NCBI GenBank assembly: GCA_946186535.1
Contig: CAMHNT010000039.1
Coordinates: 1-12,834 of the forward strand
Origin: an uncultured Clostridia bacterium
Lineage (GTDB): Bacteria; Bacillota; Clostridia; Oscillospirales; Acutalibacteraceae
Direction of reading: 5' to 3'
DNA length: 12,834 nt
Part shown: one piece after another, positions 1-4,686 of the stretch
Numbering within the stretch: the first letter of the stretch is position 1
How the letters are laid out: each line of letters begins with the position of its first letter
Notes under the pieces: generated by a model
Databases searched by the model: none
The model's input: only the letters and a program-made list of their open reading frames with translations
Told to the model about the DNA's origin: nothing
Position numbers and translations under genes: made by a program

Positions 1-60
1 GATAAAAATCTACTGCGCATCTTCGGCACAATCTCTGTGCGGTATTGCCTTAAAAATTCG
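1..60. other. Non-coding edge with possible dispersed repeat
   Basis: This stretch lies downstream of the minus-strand dockerin gene. It contains a small hairpin (GCACA at 26-30 with TGTGC at 36-40), and no T-tract follows it on the minus strand, so it is not a convincing terminator. One plus-strand frame is open from the window edge to a stop at about 87, but no start or family is recognisable. The sequence resembles intergenic repeats I associate with Ruminococcus-type genomes. That is recollection and cannot be tested from one copy. Confidence 0.25.
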
Positions 61-75
61 GTGTTTTCCGGGAAT

Positions 76-429
76 TTACTCAATTAAAATTCCCTCGTCC
101 TTTAAGCCTGCGATATAGCGGAGAATGGAGACTGCGTCGGCGCTGTTGACGGAACCGTCGCCGTTAACGTCGCAAGCCGTTCTGAGGTCGTCGTCGAGAG
201 TTTCAAGACCTGCCGCAGAGCGGAGAACGAAAACTGCGTCCTGGGAGGTTATCGTTCCGTCACCGGTGGGATCTCCGATTTTCAGAGCGGATTCACCCGG
301 GAATTCGGAAAGCGGTTTGAAGGGAATGTTGTTTTTCTTAGCGTAGAATTCGGCGATTGAATCGGCTTCACCGTAAATCGTAAGATTCGGACAGAAATCA
401 AAAAACGGATGTTCCCATGGAAGTAACAC
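76..429 (-). CDS. C-terminal fragment: LRR end plus type I dockerin
   Basis: This is the downstream frame of the split gene. A GTG at 429-427 could start it, but no Shine-Dalgarno sequence precedes it and the first ten codons do not resemble the family. From DFCPNLTIYG onward it continues the truncated LRR unit exactly. The dockerin carries two DxNxDG-type calcium loops and ends at TAA (76-78), seven residues after the second helix. It is unlikely to be expressed alone and is best read as the end of the 76-829 gene. Confidence 0.55.
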   Translation of the reverse strand: MLLPWEHPFFDFCPNLTIYGEADSIAEFYAKKNNIPFKPLSEFPGESALKIGDPTGDGTITSQDAVFVLRSAAGLETLDDDLRTACDVNGDGSVNSADAVSILRYIAGLKDEGILIE

Positions 430-829
430 TGTTCGGAATCGCAGCGCTTGTCAGGCTTTCACAGTTAAGAAAAGCGAAGTCCTTTATGCGTGTAACACTG
501 TCGGGGATATAAATGCTTCTGAGGCTTGAGCATGCGTAAAAAGCATTTTCTCCAATAGCGGCAACCAGCTTGTCGTCAATATTGTCGGGAATGGTCACCA
601 GAGGGTCGGAGCCTTTGTATTTAGTGATTGTAACGGTGTTGTCAGATTCGATAATGTATTGAAAATCGCCGTAGTTGAGAGCCTCTCCGTTCTCAGAGCT
701 GTTCCGGATGCTTGACGAATTCACCGTTTCATTTACGGTCTCCGCAGCGTTCGCCGCCACGGACGTACCGAACGAACTGATAAGCAGTGCGCACGCAGCG
801 AGAACAACCAATATCTTTCGTGTTTTCAT
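398..829 (-). CDS. N-terminal fragment: signal peptide and LRR_5 repeats
   Basis: This is the upstream frame of the split gene, 143 residues ending at a TGA directly after the T6 run. It has a good ribosome binding site and a signal peptide, then a Ser/Asn-rich linker (about residues 31-50) and two full LRR_5 units. A third unit is cut off at TSVF. The frame also continues upstream of 829 as far as 919, but that extension covers the promoter and lacks a binding site, so the start at 829 is preferred. Without a shift the product would be secreted but would have no anchoring module. Confidence 0.7.
   Translation of the reverse strand: MKTRKILVVLAACALLISSFGTSVAANAAETVNETVNSSSIRNSSENGEALNYGDFQYIIESDNTVTITKYKGSDPLVTIPDNIDDKLVAAIGENAFYACSSLRSIYIPDSVTRIKDFAFLNCESLTSAAIPNSVTSMGTSVF
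400..405 (-). other. Frameshift site (T6 followed by GA)
   Basis: On the minus strand the reading is GTT TTT TGA TTT. Skipping one T gives GTT TTT GAT TTC, which restores the LRR consensus without gap or mismatch. The local geometry, a P-site UUU able to slip onto U UU with UGA in the A site, matches the logic of the prfB (RF2) +1 site. The Shine-Dalgarno-like stimulator normally found 3 nt upstream in prfB is absent here. Confidence 0.75.
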
Positions 830-858
830 AAGAAAAACTCCTTTGATTCTTGTTTTCA

Positions 859-881
859 ATATCTGACAAAATATCAGATAT
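859..881. promoter_or_regulatory. Inverted-repeat operator candidate
   Basis: ATATCTGA (859-866) and TCAGATAT (874-881) form a perfect 8+8 bp inverted repeat with a 7 nt spacer. It lies just downstream of the -10 box of the LRR-dockerin promoter, over or next to the expected transcription start. That is a typical place for a repressor to block initiation. The divergent TetR-family gene is the nearest candidate binder. The symmetry is directly visible; the function is inferred. Confidence 0.55.
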
Positions 882-890
882 CTAACATTT

Positions 891-919
891 ATTATATAAA
901 TTTGAACATATAATGTCAA
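891..919 (-). promoter_or_regulatory. Consensus sigma-A promoter of LRR-dockerin gene
   Basis: On the minus strand TTGACA (919-914) and TATAAT (896-891) are separated by exactly 17 bp, a perfect consensus match. Transcription should begin near 884 and leave a leader of about 55 nt before the ATG at 829. Such a strong promoter needs external control, which fits the inverted repeat at 859-881. Confidence 0.8.
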
Positions 920-1011
920 GAAATTCTGAAAGCTTTAGGCTTATGTTATGATATATTCGGACAAAGTTTTCTTGTGTTACAAAATTTTAACATTCAAATT
1001 TTCATTTTCTA

Positions 1012-1041
1012 TTGACTTTTAATTGAAAAGTAATGTAATAT
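1012..1041 (+). promoter_or_regulatory. Promoter of the TetR-family gene
   Basis: TTGACT (1012-1017) and TAATAT (1036-1041) are spaced by 18 bp. A 10 bp palindrome, GAATATATTC (1051-1060), sits at the expected start of transcription and could be an autoregulatory site, although it is AT-rich and may be chance. The 830-1141 intergenic stretch holds this promoter and the divergent LRR-dockerin promoter and no gene. Confidence 0.55.
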
Positions 1042-1141
1042 AGAAGTAGTGAATATATTCTGAGCGGTTTTGGAAAAGGTATTTTGTTGAATTCGCCGTG
1101 TTTGCTTTAAAATGCGGTGTGTTTTTATTTTGGAGAGAATA

Positions 1142-1660
1142 ATGGATATACGGGTTATCAAAAGCAACAGAAAAATAATCGACGCATTCATTGAGCTTCG
1201 AAGAAGGAAGCCTATTGAAAAGATTTCTGTTACCGAGCTTTGTAAACTTGCAGGAATAAACAAATCCACGTTCTATGCTCACTATAATGATATTTATGAC
1301 CTTTCCGACACTATAGAAACGAGGATAGTTGAAGATGTTGTTTCATCGATAGAGGTTCCCGAAAATATTCTGGAGAATCCGAATGTTTTTACAAAGGAGC
1401 TTTTCTACGCATATATGGACAACGAAAAAATTATCTCGGTGATTTTCTCGGGTTCAAGAGCCGCTCTTCTCCCACAGAAAACGGAATATATTATAAAAAA
1501 GCTTTTATTTAAATTTCATCCCGAATATGAAAACGATATTGAAATGAACGTGCTGTTCAGCATAAAGATCTACGGCGGATTCTATGCCTTCAAGGTCAAC
1601 GGGAAATACGATCCCGATAAGGTGATTTCCATAATCGGAAAGCTCAACGACAGCAAATGA
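1142..1660 (+). CDS. TetR/AcrR-family transcriptional regulator
   Basis: This 172-residue protein has the N-terminal TetR helix-turn-helix, about residues 8-55. The recognition region is IEKISVTELCKLAGINKSTF followed by YAHY, close to the family signature. The remaining ~115 residues form a poorly conserved helical ligand-binding and dimerisation domain, so the effector cannot be predicted. The start at 1142 is chosen over an upstream in-frame codon at 1112 because GGAGAG (1132-1137) precedes it and the extra ten residues do not fit the family. Most TetR proteins repress a divergent or adjacent gene. Here the neighbours are the LRR-dockerin gene (divergent) and glgB (downstream), each with inverted repeats in its control region. 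It was probably not acquired together with glgB, which has its own promoter. Confidence 0.85.
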   Translation: MDIRVIKSNRKIIDAFIELRRRKPIEKISVTELCKLAGINKSTFYAHYNDIYDLSDTIETRIVEDVVSSIEVPENILENPNVFTKELFYAYMDNEKIISVIFSGSRAALLPQKTEYIIKKLLFKFHPEYENDIEMNVLFSIKIYGGFYAFKVNGKYDPDKVISIIGKLNDSK

Positions 1661-1716
1661 CAGTACTGAATTTCTTTTCGAATATGAAAATATTGAAATT
1701 TATTAATAAAATGTAA

Positions 1717-1745
1717 AATATCCGACAGTTGTGGGATATTGTCGG
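1717..1745. promoter_or_regulatory. Overlapping inverted repeats upstream of glgB
   Basis: Two inverted repeats interlock here: AATATCC (1717-1723) with GGATATT (1734-1740), and CCGACA (1722-1727) with TGTCGG (1740-1745). They end directly at the -35 box of the glgB promoter. The left part, ATATCCGACA, differs at one position from ATATCTGACA in the LRR-dockerin operator candidate. No T-tract follows, so it is not a terminator for the TetR gene. A regulator-binding site is the most likely role. Confidence 0.45.
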
Positions 1746-1774
1746 TTGAAAAAGTATGTGCAATATTGTATTAT
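1746..1774 (+). promoter_or_regulatory. Promoter of glgB
   Basis: TTGAAA (1746-1751) and TATTAT (1769-1774) have the ideal 17 bp spacing. Transcription should start near 1781, giving an A-rich leader of about 87 nt. The ribosome binding site GAGGG (1858-1862) lies 5 nt before the ATG at 1868. Confidence 0.6.
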
Positions 1775-1867
1775 TATTACAATAAAATTTTGCTCCGTAC
1801 AATTATTGGGAATGTTTTATGAAAAAACGAAAATAAGAAAATAAAATAAAAAGAAAAGAGGGTCACT

Positions 1868-4054
1868 ATGGCTAATAAAATCGATAACCTTTCTCAGCTT
1901 GAATTGTTCTTGAACGGTGATTCAACTCATGCTTATGAATATCTCGGTTCGCATTTTATGGAGTTTGCAGGACGTAAGGGAGTTGTGTTCAGAGTATGGG
2001 CGCCTAACGCAAAGAGCGTTGCGGTAGTCGGCGATTTCAACGGCTGGAATCAGCACGCAAACTATATGTACAGAGTTTTGAATACAGGCGTCTGGGAAAC
2101 TTTCATCGAGAATGTTTCTCAGTATGACAACTATAAGTACAGCGTGGAAACTCAGTGGGGTGAGAGAACTCTCAAAACCGATCCCTACGCTTTCCACTGC
2201 CAGCTCCGCCCCGACAACGCTTCAAAGATCTATGACATAAGCGGCTACGAGTGGAACGACGACGAGTGGTATGACTACAAAAGGTCTCACCCCCACAAGA
2301 ACCAGCCTATCAATATCTATGAGATCAACGCAGGTTCATGGAGAAAGCACGATGACGGAAACTTCTATTCCTACAGAAAGCTTGCTGAGACATTGGTTCC
2401 TTATCTCAAGGAAATGGGATATACTCACGTTGAGTTCATGCCTCTTACAGAGTTCCCGTTTGATGGTTCATGGGGATATCAGGTAACGGGTTATTACGCT
2501 ACTACGTCGCGTTACGGAACGCCAAAGGATCTTATGTATTTTATCGATGAATGCCATAAGGCAGGAATCGGCGTAATCCTCGACTGGGTTCCGGCACACT
2601 TCCCGAAGGACGCTCACGGACTCGCGCGTTTTGACGGTACGGGCTGCTATGAGTACGAGGACTGGAGAATCGGCGAGCACAAGGAATGGGGAACTTATAT
2701 CTTTAATTTCGGAAGAAACGAAGTTAAGAGCTTCCTCATTTCCTCGGCAAACTTCTGGATTGAGGAGTTCCACTTTGACGGTATTCGTGTTGACGCTGTT
2801 GCGTCTATGCTTTATCTTGACTATAACCGCAAGGACGGCGAGTGGATCCCGAATCAGTACGGCGGAAGAGAAAACCTTATTGCCGTTGAGTTCCTTCAGA
2901 ATCTTAACACTATTATGCACACTCTTCACCCCGAGGCTCTTATGATTGCCGAGGAGAGTACGGCATGGGCAAATGTTACGGGCTATCCGATAAAGGACTA
3001 CGGTCTCGGTTTCGACTATAAGTGGAACATGGGCTGGATGAACGATACGCTTTCATACATCAAGGAAGATCCGTTATGGAGAAACTGGCACCAGGACAAT
3101 CTTACGTTCAGCCTTATATATGCATTCTCGGAGAACTTCATTCTTCCGATATCTCACGACGAGGTTGTTTACGGAAAGGGTTCTCTCATCAACAAAATGC
3201 CCGGAAATTATGATATGAAGTTCCAGGGCATGCGCGGTTTCCTCGCATACATGATGGCTCATCCCGGAAAGAAGCTCATGTTCATGGGAAGCGATATAGG
3301 TCAGTTTGACGAGTGGAATTCCAACGAACAGCTTCAGTGGAATCTTCTCGAATATGATAAGCACAGACAGCTTAATCATTATTTTGCAACGGTCAACAAA
3401 TTTTACCGCGATGTTCCGGCTATGCATGAAAATGACTATGACTGGCATGGTTTCCAGTGGGTGGCTCTTGATGACGCAGCTAACAGCATTATTGCATTCC
3501 GCAGAATTGCTCTTGACGGCAGCGAGGTTCTTGTAGTTTGCAACTTCCAGCCTATCACAAGAGAGAACTACAGAGTAGCCGTTCCGAAGTACGGAATTTA
3601 CGAAGAGGTTCTCAATTCTGAAAGCGAGGAGTTTGGCGGCTGTGGCATCGTAAACAGCGGCGACATCAAGGCTGAGGACGTTCCGGATCATGACCTTGAC
3701 TATTCCATTAATGTCACAATTCCGCCGCTCGGCGTTCTTTATATCACGCTCAAGGAGGAACTCCCTGCTCCGAAAAAGCCAAAGGCAAAGAAGACTAAGG
3801 AGGAATCCGAGGAAGAAGTTTTAGAGGCGGCTGAAGAAGCTGTGGCAGAGACAATTGTCGAAGAAGCCATTGAAGAAGCTGTGGCAGAGACGGTTATCGA
3901 AGAAGCTGCTGCAGAGGCAGTTGAGGCAGCGGAAGAGCCGGTTGAGGAATCCGCCAAGGAAGACGTTAAAAAGACCGAAGATACAGAAAAAAAGGTTAAG
4001 GAAACAAAGACTTCGACAAAGGTTAAAGTTGTTCCAAAGAAAAGCAAAAAGTAA
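1868..4054 (+). CDS. glgB: 1,4-alpha-glucan branching enzyme with E/A/K-rich C-terminal tail
   Basis: GlgB cuts an alpha-1,4 glucan chain and rejoins it by an alpha-1,6 bond, creating glycogen branches in the cytoplasm. Residues ~25-115 are a CBM48 domain (VFRVWAPNAKSVAVVGDFNGW). The GH13 barrel follows, with region I DWVPAHF (D239), region II GIRVDAV (nucleophile D309), region III IAEEST (acid/base E362) and region IV SHDEV (D431). The spacing between these residues closely matches E. coli GlgB. The all-beta C-terminal domain ends near residue 631. Residues 632-728 are unusual: Lys/Pro-rich, then Glu/Ala-rich with two 13-residue repeats (EEAVAET), then Lys-rich again. No such tail is needed for catalysis. 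The gene has its own promoter and terminator, so it is probably transcribed alone. Confidence 0.96.
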   Translation: MANKIDNLSQLELFLNGDSTHAYEYLGSHFMEFAGRKGVVFRVWAPNAKSVAVVGDFNGWNQHANYMYRVLNTGVWETFIENVSQYDNYKYSVETQWGERTLKTDPYAFHCQLRPDNASKIYDISGYEWNDDEWYDYKRSHPHKNQPINIYEINAGSWRKHDDGNFYSYRKLAETLVPYLKEMGYTHVEFMPLTEFPFDGSWGYQVTGYYATTSRYGTPKDLMYFIDECHKAGIGVILDWVPAHFPKDAHGLARFDGTGCYEYEDWRIGEHKEWGTYIFNFGRNEVKSFLISSANFWIEEFHFDGIRVDAVASMLYLDYNRKDGEWIPNQYGGRENLIAVEFLQNLNTIMHTLHPEALMIAEESTAWANVTGYPIKDYGLGFDYKWNMGWMNDTLSYIKEDPLWRNWHQDNLTFSLIYAFSENFILPISHDEVVYGKGSLINKMPGNYDMKFQGMRGFLAYMMAHPGKKLMFMGSDIGQFDEWNSNEQLQWNLLEYDKHRQLNHYFATVNKFYRDVPAMHENDYDWHGFQWVALDDAANSIIAFRRIALDGSEVLVVCNFQPITRENYRVAVPKYGIYEEVLNSESEEFGGCGIVNSGDIKAEDVPDHDLDYSINVTIPPLGVLYITLKEELPAPKKPKAKKTKEESEEEVLEAAEEAVAETIVEEAIEEAVAETVIEEAAAEAVEAAEEPVEESAKEDVKKTEDTEKKVKETKTSTKVKVVPKKSKK
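3833..3910 (+). repeat. Tandem 39-bp repeat in the glgB tail
   Basis: Two adjacent 39 bp units (3833-3871 and 3872-3910) encode EEAVAETIVEEAI and EEAVAETVIEEAA. The first 20 bases of the two units are identical and the rest differ at a few positions. A degenerate third unit may follow (AEAVEAAEEPV). The pattern indicates expansion of the tail by slippage or unequal recombination, and copy number may vary between strains. Confidence 0.75.
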
Positions 4055-4079
4055 TTTTTAAATTATAGTGATAAAAACA

Positions 4080-4111
4080 AAAATACTCCCTGATTCCGGG
4101 GAGTATTTTTT
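4080..4111 (+). terminator. Intrinsic terminator of glgB
   Basis: AAATACTCCC (4081-4090) pairs perfectly with GGGAGTATTT (4099-4108) around an 8 nt loop, and the T-run continues to 4111. It starts about 25 nt after the glgB stop codon. The matching A-run on the left gives some activity on the opposite strand as well. Confidence 0.9.
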
Positions 4112-4228
4112 GATTGAAGAGAAAATTTGATTTCTGAAATTGATACTAATCCCTGTTAAAAAAGTTTTTTTATAGCTCCGAAGGAGCATCAGAGAACAGT
4201 ATTAAAGTACAGAAAAGGAGGGGAACAA

Positions 4229-4465
4229 ATGGCATATTCGGAAAGAATAGACATTCATGGTGAAACGGGTGAGAGTGCAAGAAAAAAGCTCTGCGAAAAG
4301 CTGAAAACTCTTCCCAAGGATACGAAAGAGCTTGTTGTGATTCACGGTTATCACGGTGGTCACATACTTCAGGATACTGTGAGAAGATTCAAGCACCCGA
4401 AGGTTGAAAGGAAAATTCTCGGACTTAATCAGGGAGAAACAGTTTTTCTTATAAAAAAAGATTGA
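4229..4465 (+). CDS. Stand-alone Smr-domain protein
   Basis: This 78-residue protein is almost entirely one Smr (small MutS-related) domain. It shows the N-terminal IDIHGET motif (D8, H10, G11) and the central VVIHGYHGG motif (H39-G44), in the place of the usual HGxGxG loop. Smr domains bind nucleic acid and many have nuclease or nicking activity on branched DNA or RNA. Clostridia often encode short free-standing copies whose roles are unknown. AAAGGAGG (4215-4222) lies 6 nt before the ATG, a strong binding site that fixes the start. Its neighbours are glycogen genes, but the glgB terminator separates it from upstream and glgP has its own promoter. No clear promoter is visible in 4112-4214; an imperfect stem-loop occupies 4147-4204. 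A functional link to glycogen is not supported. Confidence 0.85.
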   Translation: MAYSERIDIHGETGESARKKLCEKLKTLPKDTKELVVIHGYHGGHILQDTVRRFKHPKVERKILGLNQGETVFLIKKD

Positions 4466-4555
4466 ATTTATATATGTAACTATAAATCGCAAGGCGAAAA
4501 CAGCAAAAATACAATAAAATCAATCGAATAAATTAGACAAAATAACAAAAAGGTG

Positions 4556-4584
4556 TTGTATTTTTCGGAAAGTTGTAGTATAAT
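4556..4584 (+). promoter_or_regulatory. Promoter of glgP
   Basis: TTGTAT (4556-4561) and a perfect TATAAT (4579-4584) are spaced by 17 bp. The predicted start near 4591 leaves a leader of about 96 nt. It contains only a weak GAATT/AATTC stem and no riboswitch I recognise. Confidence 0.65.
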
Positions 4585-4686
4585 ATAGTTGCTGATACAG
4601 AGAAATTTGTTATTTTTTCCACCGGGAATTAAAACCAATTCTTTGCAGCATAAGCAGTGTTACTTTATTATGGAGGAATCGTAATT

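Larger units (their letters stand above)
76..829 (-). pseudogene. Secreted LRR_5-dockerin protein, split by a +1 frameshift
   Basis: Removing one T from the T6 run (plus-strand A6 at 400-405) gives a continuous 250-residue protein. It starts at ATG 829-827, 8 nt after AAAGGAG (838-844). Residues 1-28 form a signal peptide (MKTRK, then a hydrophobic core, ending near ANA). Residues 77-170 are BspA-like LRR_5 units with IPDSVTRIKDFAF-type repeats. Residues 184-243 are a type I dockerin with two calcium loops: D186, T188, D190, D197 and D220, N222, D224, D231. Such proteins are exported and attach to a cohesin on a scaffoldin or the cell surface, and LRR_5 modules are usually linked to adhesion or protein binding. 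As read, the first frame stops at TGA after residue 143 and loses the dockerin. This could be a true pseudogene, a sequencing error, or a shift by the ribosome or RNA polymerase. Confidence 0.85.

Noticed and set aside
1112..1141. Longer start for the TetR gene at 1112
   Set aside because: It would put the GGAGAG binding site inside the coding sequence and add ten residues unlike the family.
1669..1700. AT-rich stem-loop just after the TetR gene, a possible terminator
   Set aside because: The stem (AATTTC/GAAATT, TTTTC/GAAAA) has few GC pairs and no clean T-tract, so it is too weak to call.
1819..1836. Five-codon mini-frame (MKKRK) in the glgB leader
   Set aside because: It has no clear binding site, and AT-rich leaders contain such frames by chance.
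2468..3691. Antisense frames (2468-2929, 3074-3691) inside glgB
   Set aside because: glgB is continuous here with all catalytic motifs, and the antisense frames show no protein-like motifs or start signals.
3739..4047. Ser/Ala-rich open frame antisense to the glgB tail
   Set aside because: It is the complement of the Glu/Ala/Lys repeat region, and low-complexity coding DNA leaves the opposite strand free of stops.
4147..4204. Imperfect stem-loop before the Smr gene (TAAT..CTGTT / AACAG..ATTA with inner GCTCC/GGAGC)
   Set aside because: The pairing is short and interrupted, and it matches no riboswitch I know. It may be chance in AT-rich DNA.
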